Source of the DNA: Hoskinsella mucinilytica
GTDB taxonomy: Bacteria; Bacillota_I; Bacilli_A; Erysipelotrichales; Erysipelotrichaceae
DNA length: 64,000 bases
Assembly (NCBI RefSeq): GCF_045223415.1
Contig: NZ_JBEQZJ010000016.1
Coordinates: forward strand, 1 to 64,000
Direction of reading: 5' to 3'
Shown: piece after piece, positions 43,265 through 52,542 of the stretch
Layout: every line of letters begins with the position of its first letter
How positions within the stretch are numbered: position 1 is the stretch's first letter
Notes under the pieces: generated by a model
Database searches by the model: none
The model's input: only the letters and a program-made list of their open reading frames with translations
Told to the model about the DNA's origin: nothing
Position numbers and translations under genes: made by a program

Positions 43265-43269
43265 GATTG

Positions 43270-43495
43270 AGAAAACGTTGATAAGGAGTAGTAATAAAGT
43301 TACTTACATGAAAGGGAAAGAAGATCATGGACTGAGAGTCTTCTACATGGAATGCTTTATGAATTCACCTTGGAGTGAGACTAATCATCTCCCGTATCCA
43401 TGACGGTTATCATGTCAAGTAAGGTGTGTCGCAAGATGAAACAGGATGGTACCGCGTGTGAAAGCGTTCCTGTATATTCTTGGGACTTTTTTTAT
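43270..43495 (+). promoter_or_regulatory. T-box leader controlling pheST
   Basis: T-box core GGATGGTACCGCG lies at 43445-43457. Candidate specifier codon TTC (Phe) at 43364-43366. The terminator arm GTTCC / GGGAC followed by seven T is at about 43467-43493. Uncharged tRNA-Phe should relieve termination. Confidence 0.9.
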
Positions 43496-43511
43496 GAGAG
43501 GAAGGAAAGAC

Positions 43512-44552
43512 ATGGAAAATTTAACAACGATCAAAGAAGAAGCATTAGCGAAAGTTGCGTCCTGTAAAGATATGAATGAATTGCAGAATCTGCGTGTGTT
43601 ATATCTTGGTAAAAAAGGACCGATTCAGGAAGTTATGAAGTCAATGAAGGATCTTCCTAAAGAAGAACGCCCTGCATTTGGTCAGCAGGTCAATGAAGTA
43701 AAATCACAGGTAGCTGCGGCAATCGAAGAAAGAAAAGCAGTCCTGGAAGTAGAAGAAATGAATCAAAAGATCGAGGCAGAAAAAATCGATATTACATTAG
43801 AAGGACAAAAGCCAAGCTTAGGTAATATCCATCCTTTGACTTTGGTTCAACAGGAAATGGAAGATTTGTTTATCGGTCTTGGCTATGAAATCGGAGAAGG
43901 ACCGGAAGTGGAAATCGATCTATATAACTTTGAACGAGCAAACATTCCAAAGGATCACCCGGCACGTGATATGCAAGATACTTTCTTTATCAATGCAGAA
44001 GAATTGATGCGTACTCATACGACCGCAGTTCAGATGAGAGAATTAGAAGCAGGGGCTAAAGAACAAAAGCTTCCGATCAAGGTCATTTGTCCGGGCAAGG
44101 TGTATCGTAGAGATGATGATGATGCAACTCACTCACATCAATTTATGCAATGTGAGGGCTTGGTCGTAGATAAGAATATCACATTATCCGATTTGAAAGG
44201 TACGTTGTTATTCTTGGCACAGAAGATGTTCGGTGAAAATAGAACCATTCGTTTCCGTCCAAGTTATTTCCAGTTTACGGAGCCTAGCGTAGAGGTAGAT
44301 GTTAGCTGTCATGTATGTGGTGGTAAGGGATGTCCTGTTTGTAAAGGAACCGGTTGGATCGAAATCCTAGGTGCAGGTATGGTACATCCAAATGTACTTC
44401 GTATGGCAGGATATGATCCTGAGGAATTGAGTGGTTTTGCATTTGGTATCGGTATTGAACGTGTTGCAATGTTGAAGTATGGTATTACAGATATTCGTGA
44501 TTTCTATACAAATGATATTCGTTTCTTGAAAACGTTCAACCGTTTTGAATAG
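43512..44552 (+). CDS. pheS: Phenylalanyl-tRNA synthetase alpha subunit
   Basis: Catalytic alpha subunit of the class-II heterotetramer. N-terminal coiled coil (residues about 1-85, with YLGKKGPIQEVMKSM), motif 2 VICPGKVYRRDDDDATHSHQF, and motif 3 FGIGIERVAMLKYGI are present, plus FTEPSVEVDVSC. True start is ATG 43512 behind GAGGAAGG; the frame stays open upstream into the T-box antiterminator, which is not coding. 346 residues. pheT follows after 11 bp. Confidence 0.97.
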   Translation: MENLTTIKEEALAKVASCKDMNELQNLRVLYLGKKGPIQEVMKSMKDLPKEERPAFGQQVNEVKSQVAAAIEERKAVLEVEEMNQKIEAEKIDITLEGQKPSLGNIHPLTLVQQEMEDLFIGLGYEIGEGPEVEIDLYNFERANIPKDHPARDMQDTFFINAEELMRTHTTAVQMRELEAGAKEQKLPIKVICPGKVYRRDDDDATHSHQFMQCEGLVVDKNITLSDLKGTLLFLAQKMFGENRTIRFRPSYFQFTEPSVEVDVSCHVCGGKGCPVCKGTGWIEILGAGMVHPNVLRMAGYDPEELSGFAFGIGIERVAMLKYGITDIRDFYTNDIRFLKTFNRFE

Positions 44553-44563
44553 GAGGCAGACAT

Positions 44564-46966
44564 ATGATCATAAGTAGAAAATGGTTACAGCAATATATGG
44601 ATATCAGTGATTTATCCATAGAAGAGCTGGCAGATAAGATTACCAATAGTGGTTCTGAGGTAGAAGGTATTGAAAAAATGAGCCAAGGAAGCAATCTTGT
44701 CATCGGACATGTATTGGAATGTGTGGAACATCCAGATAGTGATCATCTTCATATATGTAAGGTTGATCTTGGTGAAACGGTAGAACAAATTGTTTGCGGT
44801 GCTCCTAATGTTGCGGCAGGTCAAAAGGTCATTGTTGCTCGTGTCGGCGCAGTTCTACCTGGTGGTGAGATCAAGGCAGGTGTGATCCGTGGACAAGAAA
44901 GCAATGGTATGATTTGTTCCTTATTGGAGCTTGGCGTAAGTCCTCATATGTTGAGTGAAGAAAGTAAGAACGGTATCGAGATCTTAGATGAATCAGCTCC
45001 TGTAGGAAATGAAGATCCATTAGGATATCTAGGCTTGGATGATGAAATCTTAGATATCGGATTGACACCGAATCGTAATGATTGTATGGCAGCATGGTCT
45101 ATGGCGTTAGAAGCCGGTGCGGTCTTACATAAAGAAGTAAAGATTCCATATGCAGATGGTGCAAGTGCCAAAGGGGAAGCAACCAAGTTAAAGGTCAGCA
45201 GTGAAACCGAAAAATGTCCATTGTTTTTAGGTAAGGTGATTCGAAATGTAACCATCAAAGAATCTCCAAAATGGATGAAGGAGCTATTGATGGCTTCTGG
45301 TATCAAATCCATCAATAATGTCGTAGATATCAGTAATATCGTTATGTTGGAAACAGGACAGCCACTTCATTTCTATGATATCGATGCGATTGTTGCACAG
45401 GAAATCACAGTGAAGGATCATATTGAAGAAAGCTATACCGCATTAGATGGTGTTGAGTATCAGCTAGATGCAAGTGACATTGTGATCACTACGGAAGGAA
45501 AGCCAATTGGTATTGCCGGTATCATGGGCGGAGATGATTCTAAGATCGAAGAAACGACAAAGGGAATTATCATCGAGGCAGCGATCTTCCATCATGTATC
45601 CATTCGTAATACGGCACGTCGTTTGAATTTGAATACCGATGCCAGTGTGCGTTATCAAAAAGGAATTGAACCAATGGCTACCTTTAAAGCAATGGATCGT
45701 GCTGTGCAATTGTTATGTGAATATGCGGATGCAACCGGATTAGAAGAAACGGTACAATTCGGTTCTAACAATTATACACCTGTGGCATTTCATGTAAACT
45801 TAAATCGTATCAATCGTTTATTGGGAACGGATTTCGCTTTAGAAGAGGTCATGCAAGTATTAAGTGATCTTCATTTGACACCGACCATGGAAGGGGAAGA
45901 TATTCATGTTGTGATTCCAAGCTATCGTACAGATCTTACGATTGAAGAGGATATCGCAGAAGAATTGATTCGTATTCTTGGTTATGATCGTCTTCCTAGA
46001 ACCTTACCTCAACTTCCGGCAACCTTAGGTAAGTTGAACAAGCGTCAGCAATTAAGAAGAAAATTCAAAAGTTGTCTGGCAGATCTTGGCTATAATGAAG
46101 CTGTGAGCTATTCTTTGATCGGTGATAAGGAAAAAGAAGATGCTGTCATGGGGAAAGAACAGCTTTATACGCTTGCTTCTCCAATGAGTGAAGAACGTAA
46201 ATATGTTAGAAGCTCTATTTTGCCTAGCTTATTGGAATGTATTTCTTATAATCAGGCAAGAAGCATGAAGGATGTTGCTTTGTTTGAAATCAGCAATGTT
46301 TATGGTGTGAATGAAGTAGAAGAACGTCTTTGTGTTGCGGCAAGTGGTGCTTTGCATAAGAATCGTTGGCAGAAGTATAGTGTAGATGTAGATTTCTATA
46401 CGATCAAAGGTTTGTTACAGGCAATGATGGCAAGCATCGGATATGATGAAAAACGTATTTTGTTTAAGGAAAACAAATTAGATGTGAAAAACTTCCATCC
46501 ATATCGTAGTGCAGAGGTATATCTTGGAAAAGAATTGTTAGGTATCCTTGGTCAAGTTCATCCGGTCTTGGCAAAGAAATATGATATCAATGAAACCATT
46601 GCTATGGAAATTAACTTAGAGGTTTTATTGAAGAATAAGCCTTCAAAGGTGAAATATAGCGAGGTTAGTAAGTATCCTTCTGTTACTCGTGATTATGCGT
46701 TGGTGGTAAAAGAAGATGTGAAGGTTGCGGATATCTTACAAAGCATTAAGAAAAACGGCAAACTTGATAAAGAAAACATCATCCAGAATGTTGAAGTGTT
46801 TGATGTTTATATGGGTGAACATGTAGAAGCAGGTTATAAATCGATTGCTTTAAGTGTTACCTTCCAATCCTTTGCGAAAACACTAAAGGATAGCGAAATC
46901 AATGAGATTCATGAAAAAATCATGGCATCTTTGAAAAAAGATGTGGATGCTCAACTTAGAACATAA
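44564..46966 (+). CDS. pheT: Phenylalanyl-tRNA synthetase beta subunit
   Basis: 800-residue beta subunit. In order: N-terminal EMAP-like tRNA-binding domain (IGHVLECVEHPDSDHLHIC, about residues 45-63), B3/B4 editing domain, B5 domain, catalytic-like core and C-terminal FDX-ACB anticodon-binding domain (KYPSVTRDYALVVKEDV to the end). Normal length; co-transcribed with pheS. Confidence 0.97.
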   Translation: MIISRKWLQQYMDISDLSIEELADKITNSGSEVEGIEKMSQGSNLVIGHVLECVEHPDSDHLHICKVDLGETVEQIVCGAPNVAAGQKVIVARVGAVLPGGEIKAGVIRGQESNGMICSLLELGVSPHMLSEESKNGIEILDESAPVGNEDPLGYLGLDDEILDIGLTPNRNDCMAAWSMALEAGAVLHKEVKIPYADGASAKGEATKLKVSSETEKCPLFLGKVIRNVTIKESPKWMKELLMASGIKSINNVVDISNIVMLETGQPLHFYDIDAIVAQEITVKDHIEESYTALDGVEYQLDASDIVITTEGKPIGIAGIMGGDDSKIEETTKGIIIEAAIFHHVSIRNTARRLNLNTDASVRYQKGIEPMATFKAMDRAVQLLCEYADATGLEETVQFGSNNYTPVAFHVNLNRINRLLGTDFALEEVMQVLSDLHLTPTMEGEDIHVVIPSYRTDLTIEEDIAEELIRILGYDRLPRTLPQLPATLGKLNKRQQLRRKFKSCLADLGYNEAVSYSLIGDKEKEDAVMGKEQLYTLASPMSEERKYVRSSILPSLLECISYNQARSMKDVALFEISNVYGVNEVEERLCVAASGALHKNRWQKYSVDVDFYTIKGLLQAMMASIGYDEKRILFKENKLDVKNFHPYRSAEVYLGKELLGILGQVHPVLAKKYDINETIAMEINLEVLLKNKPSKVKYSEVSKYPSVTRDYALVVKEDVKVADILQSIKKNGKLDKENIIQNVEVFDVYMGEHVEAGYKSIALSVTFQSFAKTLKDSEINEIHEKIMASLKKDVDAQLRT

Positions 46967-46967
46967 T

Positions 46968-47010
46968 AAAAAAAGGTGGAAATTCGTCATTGACGAGTTC
47001 CACTTTTTTT
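46968..47010. terminator. Bidirectional terminator between pheT and the metallophosphoesterase gene
   Basis: GTGGAA (46976-46981) and TTCCAC (46998-47003) close a long hairpin with an inner TCGTCA/TGACGA stem. An A run before and a T run after serve both converging genes. Confidence 0.88.
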
Positions 47011-47027
47011 GATCAACAGCTATTATT

Positions 47028-47897
47028 TTAAGATGTGCTTCCGTTTTGTAAACGAAACATCAGAATTTGTGGTGGTGCAAACATACGCATATCGATATCT
47101 TCAGTACCCAGACCATTAGAAACAAAGAGTTGGGTATGATTGATGGTATAGCTTCCATGATTGTATTGTTTTGCGCCATCCTTGGTTTTTAGGGCACCGA
47201 GGAAAGGTAAGTAGATTTGCCCACCAAGAGAATGACCGGCGAACATGACATCGGTATAATTGATGTTAAAATCAGCATTAGCGATGGTATCCGGACAATG
47301 GGTCATAACAATATTGTATTCATTCTCATTGATACTTTTAAAGGCTTTATCGGAATCAAGATTTCCGTTGATCATGGAATCTAAGCCAATCAAGGTGATG
47401 CTATCTTTGGTATGGTTTCGAATACGGATCGCACTGTTTTCCAGGATCTCAAAATTTGCTTGATATAGTAAATTAGAAACCGTTGTTTTTATTTCTTCAT
47501 TTACTTGATCTTGATCACCTAATACGGCAAATTTTCCAAGCGGAGCATCGATACTTTTTAAAATTGCGGTAACTTCTTTTACTGCCTCACTATCAGGTTG
47601 ATGAACACCCGGTTCATCAAACACATCTCCGCCGAATAAGACGATATCACATCCTGCTTCGTTTAGCTCATTGATCATCTTGGTCAGACGATCTTTTTTC
47701 ATGAATCCATTATATTTGATATCAGATAGATAGGCAATCTTGATGTCATTCATATCTTTCGGTATTTTTGTAGAGGTAAGTGTTGTATAGGATAATTGGA
47801 CACGATCAACTGAGATATAGATGCTATAAAAGAAGACGCCTGCCAGAAGCAATGCAATCACTACCAATACAGATAAGACTTTCAGTAATTTCTTCAC
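47028..47897 (-). CDS. Membrane-anchored calcineurin-like metallophosphoesterase with altered active site
   Basis: 289 residues: N-terminal membrane anchor (about 4-28), then a metallophosphoesterase domain outside or at the membrane. Family motifs are recognisable but changed: SDLH reads SDIK, GNHD reads GDQD, and GHTHGGQ reads GHSLGGQ, while GDVFDE and THCPD are kept. Several metal ligands and the catalytic histidine of GNHD are therefore replaced, so ordinary activity is doubtful. Start GTG 47897, 7 nt behind AAAGGAG. Substrate unknown. Confidence 0.82.
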   Translation of the reverse strand: MKKLLKVLSVLVVIALLLAGVFFYSIYISVDRVQLSYTTLTSTKIPKDMNDIKIAYLSDIKYNGFMKKDRLTKMINELNEAGCDIVLFGGDVFDEPGVHQPDSEAVKEVTAILKSIDAPLGKFAVLGDQDQVNEEIKTTVSNLLYQANFEILENSAIRIRNHTKDSITLIGLDSMINGNLDSDKAFKSINENEYNIVMTHCPDTIANADFNINYTDVMFAGHSLGGQIYLPFLGALKTKDGAKQYNHGSYTINHTQLFVSNGLGTEDIDMRMFAPPQILMFRLQNGSTS

Positions 47898-47957
47898 ATA
47901 GGTACTCCTTTCATTCCATATTATTTTACCATAAACTTTGTGTAATGACCATGTAAA

Positions 47958-47995
47958 ATGAAGAAAAGAAAACCAAAGGCTATACTTCGGTTTTC
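47958..47995 (-). terminator. Terminator of the RNase J gene
   Basis: On the minus strand GAAAACC (plus 89-95 of 47900s, i.e. 47989-47995) pairs with GGTTTTC (47968-47974), with an inner GAAG/CTTT pairing, followed by TTTTCTT. It overlaps the last codons of the gene. Confidence 0.75.
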
Positions 47996-49824
47996 TCTGT
48001 TTTTTCTGTTGGTGTATGACGTGGCTTTCGCATGTTGGCTCTTGCCTGACGTGCTTGTGCCATTGCCTGCATTGCAGATTTTGAATTGATGATAACAGGT
48101 ATGACGATCGGATTACGATGTGTCTTATTGTAAAGGAATGGTTCTAGAGAGCTTCGTACGGTATTCTTTAAGTCAGAGAAGGTGGTACGTTGCTTCATTT
48201 TTTCTTTTAATGCTTCGTATACGATCATTTCCGCTTCTTTTAATAAACCTTGAGAATCTTTGATGAAGACAAATCCACGTGATACGATGACCGGTTTACA
48301 TAAAACCTTGTTATCTTTGGAATCAATGGCAATGATGGCAGCCACCAATCCATTATCCGCAAGAATCTTACGATCTTTTAATACAGCAGTAGATACTCCA
48401 CTGATATCATTACCATCTACATAGATATCATCTGCAGGAATACGGAAACTACTTTCATATACGTGATGATTTCTTAGGATCAAAACATCTCCATTGGCAC
48501 AGGTAAAGATATTCTCTTTTGGTATCCCTGTTTCCATTCCGGTTTCCATATGTTGTTTCAACATTTTATATTCTCCATGCACAGGCATGAAATAAGTAGG
48601 CTTGATCAGCTGTAACATCAGCTTTTGTTCCTCTTGAGAGGCATGACCTGTTGTATGAAGATTGGTCAATACAGATTTCGTTAATACATTGGCTCCTGCA
48701 CGGAACAAACGATTAACGACCTGGTTTACACTTGCGCCATTACCAGGAATTGGAGAACTTGAGAACACGACCGTATCTCCGGGAATCAATTTGATATAAC
48801 GATGCGTTCCATTCGCAATACGACTTAACGCAGCCAAAGGCTCTCCCTGGCTTCCTGTACAAACGATACAAGTTTTATTCGCAGGGGTATGAGAAAGTTG
48901 GTCAACGGTTAAGAAATGTTGTTCACCGATCTTGATCTTTCCCATCTTTCTACCGATGGTTACGACATTTTCCATACTTCTACCAAAGATGATGACCTTA
49001 CGACCACAAGCAACAGCTGCCTCCAGTATTTGCGATACACGATAAACATTGGAAGCGAAGGTTGCGACGATCAAACGACCATTTGTTTTCTTCATGATAT
49101 CTAAGATTTCTGTGGCAACCTTTTTTTCGGAAATAGAGAAATCTTCCACACCTGAATTGGTAGAATCACTCAATAACAGATCTACACCGATTTGACCCAT
49201 ATAAGCCATGACCTGATAATCCGCATTGTTACCGATCGGTGTCAAATCGAATTTAAAGTCTCCGGTAGTAACGATCCTTCCATTTGGTGTATTGATCAAA
49301 ATACCTAAAGAATCGGGAATGGAATGCGTGGTATTAAAGAATCCACATGTAAAGTGATTCATCTTTAAGCTACTGCGATCGTTGATTTCTATAATTTTGA
49401 CGCTACGAAGCATTTTACGCTCCTCTAGCTTTTTATTAATTAACGCAACTGCAAAGGCAGGTGCATAGATTGCTTCAATATCCACACTTTTCAAAAGGAA
49501 GGGAATACCGCCAATATGGTCTTCATGACCATGGGTAATGACAAGTACCTTTCTTTTTCGATTGTTTTTTACCAGATATCCATAATCCGGTATTACATAG
49601 TCAACTCCCAGAAGATTGTCCTCAGGAAAACGAACACCCGCATCAACGATCAAAATCTCGTTTTCGTGTTCAAAGCAGTACATATTCTTTCCGACTTCGC
49701 CTAATCCTCCCAATGCATAAATCAGGGTATCATTACGCTCCGTACTGATTTTATTATAACTGTTTTTCGTTAAATCCTGATGGGTTCTAGGTGCGCCGTT
49801 TTTATTGTTATGATAGTTATTCAT
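47980..49824 (-). CDS. rnj: Ribonuclease J
   Basis: Beta-CASP metallo-beta-lactamase RNase with endo- and 5'-exonuclease activity in RNA decay and processing. Catalytic metal motif HGHEDHIGG, GDFKFD, then beta-CASP motifs LLSDSTNSGVED and TGHASQEEQKLML, with MPVHGEYKML. 614 residues; the N-terminal 25 and the basic C-terminal tail are low-complexity. AAGGAG precedes the ATG at 49824; two TATAAT-like -10 elements lie at plus 49875-49880 and 49887-49892. Paralogue J1 versus J2 cannot be decided. Confidence 0.95.
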   Translation of the reverse strand: MNNYHNNKNGAPRTHQDLTKNSYNKISTERNDTLIYALGGLGEVGKNMYCFEHENEILIVDAGVRFPEDNLLGVDYVIPDYGYLVKNNRKRKVLVITHGHEDHIGGIPFLLKSVDIEAIYAPAFAVALINKKLEERKMLRSVKIIEINDRSSLKMNHFTCGFFNTTHSIPDSLGILINTPNGRIVTTGDFKFDLTPIGNNADYQVMAYMGQIGVDLLLSDSTNSGVEDFSISEKKVATEILDIMKKTNGRLIVATFASNVYRVSQILEAAVACGRKVIIFGRSMENVVTIGRKMGKIKIGEQHFLTVDQLSHTPANKTCIVCTGSQGEPLAALSRIANGTHRYIKLIPGDTVVFSSSPIPGNGASVNQVVNRLFRAGANVLTKSVLTNLHTTGHASQEEQKLMLQLIKPTYFMPVHGEYKMLKQHMETGMETGIPKENIFTCANGDVLILRNHHVYESSFRIPADDIYVDGNDISGVSTAVLKDRKILADNGLVAAIIAIDSKDNKVLCKPVIVSRGFVFIKDSQGLLKEAEMIVYEALKEKMKQRTTFSDLKNTVRSSLEPFLYNKTHRNPIVIPVIINSKSAMQAMAQARQARANMRKPRHTPTEKTEKTEV

Positions 49825-49924
49825 AGTAACTCCTTTCTTATTAAGATAAGCTAAATGGCACCATATCTTTCATTATTATAGCATAAATTATACAAAAATA
49901 AACGTGAAACTTTTTAAAAACCAG

Positions 49925-49948
49925 AAAAAATGCTCTAGTCAGAGCATT
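49925..49948 (-). terminator. Terminator of def
   Basis: On the minus strand TGCTCT-GACT-AGAGCA (plus 49931-49946) is followed by six T (plus 49925-49930). It sits just after the def stop codon. Confidence 0.85.
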
Positions 49949-50504
49949 ATTCAATGATGATGGCATCTTGAATTGCTTGCCAAGGATCATTTTTGTTGAT
50001 ACGATCGTAAAATAAAGTTCCTGAAAAATGATCGATTTCATGTTGAAGTACAATTGCTAAATAGTTTTTTGCCTTGATGGTAATTTCTTTATCTTGAAGT
50101 AGGTCATAGCCCTTAACTGTGATCCTTGCACTTCTTGGTACGATTCCTTCATGTTCATCCTCTACGGATAAACAGCCTTCGCCGTTTTTTAAATAAGCTT
50201 TTTGCACAGATTCGGAAACGATACGAGGATTGGCAAGTGCATATTCAAAAACCTCATCTTCTTCTCCGGGCACAACAACAGCTAACATTCTTTTAGCTAC
50301 GCCTACTTGAATGGCTGCGATACCGACAGCAGGACGTAAGTCCTCACGTTCAGCGATTTCTGCATCCTGACTATCTTTGACATACGTATAAAGATCCGTT
50401 AAAAGTTGGCGATCTTCCTTAGTTAAAGGAAGTGCCACTTTTTCACTTTTTTGACGAACACTTTCTTCTGTGTCCTTTACAATATTATCATAGTGTATAT
50501 ACAT
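49947..50504 (-). CDS. def: Peptide deformylase
   Basis: Removes the N-formyl group from new proteins. The three family motifs are intact: GIAAIQVG (motif 1), EGCLSVE (motif 2, metal Cys) and QHEIDH (motif 3, HExxH metal site). 185 residues, the longer Gram-positive type. AAAAGGAG lies upstream of ATG 50504. Divergent from ftsW. Confidence 0.96.
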   Translation of the reverse strand: MYIHYDNIVKDTEESVRQKSEKVALPLTKEDRQLLTDLYTYVKDSQDAEIAEREDLRPAVGIAAIQVGVAKRMLAVVVPGEEDEVFEYALANPRIVSESVQKAYLKNGEGCLSVEDEHEGIVPRSARITVKGYDLLQDKEITIKAKNYLAIVLQHEIDHFSGTLFYDRINKNDPWQAIQDAIIIE

Positions 50505-50645
50505 TAGACTGACTCCTTTTCTTTCAACGTTATTATTTTAAACGCTTTTCCTTCATAATGGAAGTCTTTTGCTAAATTATTGTGAAAATTCATGTAGAAT
50601 ATGATATCATTATAAGGTATATGCAAAAGAAAGGAGTCATGCTAC

Positions 50646-51911
50646 ATGAGGATAAAAAATGTCGTCGTTTCTTATAAGATGCCGAAGAAATTTGATTTTG
50701 TTTTACATCTGGCGGTTTTGATATTAGTGACCTTTGGCTTTTTGATGATCATATCCACCAGTGTAGGAAATGCGGGAGATGATTCTTTGGCACCTGTGAA
50801 AGCAGGAGTGAAACAGGGGATATTCTGTGTCATATCCTATGTGATGTTACTCTTTTTTGCGAATAACTTTACCATGGTCAGAGCCAAAAAGCTCCTTCCG
50901 GTGCTTGGAATGGTGATGATGGGGATGTTGCTTTCTACTCAGTTTTTTACCGGTGCCTATGGAAGTAAAGCATGGCTTCAATTCCATATCGCAGGACAAG
51001 CAATCAGTATACAACCTGCGGAGTTTGCGAAGCTTTTTATGATCATTGTCATGGGAGTCTATATAGAAATTGCAGGAAGAAATAACTGGGATTTCTTTAC
51101 GATAATGAAAGGACCGTTATTTTATTTTTTCATATGTTTTGTTCCTATCATGCTACAAAGAGATATGGGAACGTTGTTGGTGTTCCTTGTACTACCATGT
51201 ATTTGTTTCCTTGTGCCCAGTCATAAAAATCTAAGAAAGGCACAAAAGTATATGAAAGTATTGATCGTGGTTGGCGTTATTGCGGCTTTTGCGCTGATGA
51301 GTGATTTTGGAGTAAAGATCTTTAAAGAAATCGAACCGTTATCGCATATAGCGACACGTATAGAAAATGCATCCGATCCTTTTCTTGATCCTTATGGGAC
51401 AGGTTATCAGCCTATCAATGGCCTTTATGGGATTGCCAGTGGTGGTATTCTTGGTAAAGGATTGGGACAATCCACTCAAAAATATGGCTATTTGACCCAA
51501 TCGGATAGTGACTATATTTTGGCAATCGTGATCGAGGAGCTTGGATTGATCGGATTTGGGATCATTTTGCTGTGTTATTGTTTGATCATTCAAAGACTGT
51601 TTTATTATGCATTGCATACAAAGAGTGAAGGCTATAAGATCATTTTAATAGGTTCTGCCTTTTATATATTTATACATTTTGTTTTGAATGTCGGTGGAGT
51701 CAGTGGATTGATACCTTTAACCGGAGTTCCTTTGTTGTTTATATCCAGTGGTGGTTCTTCCTTGATTTCTGTGATGTCTGCAATCGGTGTATCTCAAGCA
51801 ATCATTTCCAGAATCAGAAGACAAGGAACGATTAGAAACGTAAAAAAAGAACCCCAAGGGGTTAGGGGTTCTTTAAGAAAGGGAAGAGGAGAAACAAAGA
51901 TTGGGGGGTAG
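50646..51911 (+). CDS. ftsW: SEDS-family peptidoglycan polymerase FtsW (FtsW/RodA)
   Basis: Polytopic membrane glycosyltransferase that polymerises lipid II with a class-B PBP. Conserved QPAEFAKL, SDSDYILAIVIEELGLIGF and GVPLLFISSGGSS motifs; about ten transmembrane helices. 421 residues with a basic C-terminal tail that is encoded by a strong hairpin. FtsW is preferred over RodA because of its place beside rsmD-coaD, but this is only moderately sure. AAAGGAG precedes ATG 50646. Confidence 0.87.
   Translation: MRIKNVVVSYKMPKKFDFVLHLAVLILVTFGFLMIISTSVGNAGDDSLAPVKAGVKQGIFCVISYVMLLFFANNFTMVRAKKLLPVLGMVMMGMLLSTQFFTGAYGSKAWLQFHIAGQAISIQPAEFAKLFMIIVMGVYIEIAGRNNWDFFTIMKGPLFYFFICFVPIMLQRDMGTLLVFLVLPCICFLVPSHKNLRKAQKYMKVLIVVGVIAAFALMSDFGVKIFKEIEPLSHIATRIENASDPFLDPYGTGYQPINGLYGIASGGILGKGLGQSTQKYGYLTQSDSDYILAIVIEELGLIGFGIILLCYCLIIQRLFYYALHTKSEGYKIILIGSAFYIFIHFVLNVGGVSGLIPLTGVPLLFISSGGSSLISVMSAIGVSQAIISRIRRQGTIRNVKKEPQGVRGSLRKGRGETKIGG
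51846..51874 (+). other. Strong hairpin inside the 3' end of ftsW
   Basis: AAAGAACCCC (51846-51855) pairs perfectly with GGGGTTCTTT (51865-51874) within the coding sequence, 35 bp before the stop codon. No T run follows, so it is not a standard terminator on this strand; on the minus strand it is preceded by A residues and would end in TTTTTTTA, so it might stop antisense transcription. Confidence 0.6.
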
Positions 51912-51949
51912 CAACCGTTTTATCGGTTGCACTATTAATCTTCCCAGCT
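51897..51949 (+). other. Structured leader of rsmD
   Basis: Nested pairings: GCAACC (51912-51917) with GGTTGC (51924-51930) inside AAGATT (51897-51902) with AATCTT (51936-51941). It covers the ftsW stop and the start of the 70-bp gap before rsmD. It matches no riboswitch I can recall. Confidence 0.35.
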
Positions 51950-51981
51950 TGGCAAGGTTTATACACAAGGAGTTGAAAAAA

Positions 51982-52542
51982 ATGAGAATTGTTGCTGGAG
52001 AATTTCGTTCTCGTGTCATTCGTGCAGTAGATGGTACTGGCACAAGACCAACCACAGATAAAGTGAAAGAGGCGATCTTTTCAAGAATCGGACCTTATTT
52101 CGATGGCGGTGTCATGCTGGACTTGTTTGGTGGAAGTGGAAATATGAGCTTAGAAGCCATTAGTCGAGGGATGGAAAAAAGTATCATCAATGATAAAGAC
52201 GGAAAGGCAATACGTACCATCAAAGAAAATGTAAAAAGCCTAGGTGTAGAAAAACGATGTGTGATCATGAAAATGGACTACCATCGTGTTCTTGAAGAAA
52301 TGAAATCACAAAAGCAAAGTTTTGATCTTGTGTTTTTAGATCCTCCGTATAAGAAACAGCAGATCCATGAAATTTTAACCTTGCTTGATGAGTATGATCT
52401 TGTGAATGAGCAGGGGGATGTCGTATGTGAAAGTCAGAAAGAGGATGTGTTTGAAGATCAGATCGGTTGTTTTGAGAAACGAAAGGATGTCACTTATGGC
52501 ATTACTCGCATCACATATTATAAGAAAAGAGGTACACTATGA
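51982..52542 (+). CDS. rsmD: 16S rRNA (guanine-966-N2)-methyltransferase
   Basis: Class-I SAM methyltransferase. The start MRIVAGEFRSRVI with RPTTDKVKEAIFS is typical of RsmD, motif I is LDLFGGSGNMSLEA and the catalytic motif IV is LDPPY. 186 residues. The start ATG 51982 follows AAGGAG; the longer open frame upstream covers structured leader. Overlaps coaD by 4 bp, an order conserved in Firmicutes. Confidence 0.94.
   Translation: MRIVAGEFRSRVIRAVDGTGTRPTTDKVKEAIFSRIGPYFDGGVMLDLFGGSGNMSLEAISRGMEKSIINDKDGKAIRTIKENVKSLGVEKRCVIMKMDYHRVLEEMKSQKQSFDLVFLDPPYKKQQIHEILTLLDEYDLVNEQGDVVCESQKEDVFEDQIGCFEKRKDVTYGITRITYYKKRGTL

Noticed and set aside
43446..43511. Upstream extension of pheS
   Set aside because: The frame is open but runs through the T-box antiterminator and terminator; the ATG at 43512 with its ribosome binding site gives the standard PheS N terminus.
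51846..51874. Terminator within ftsW on the plus strand
   Set aside because: The stem is strong but is followed by AAGAAAGGG rather than T residues, so it should not stop sense transcription.
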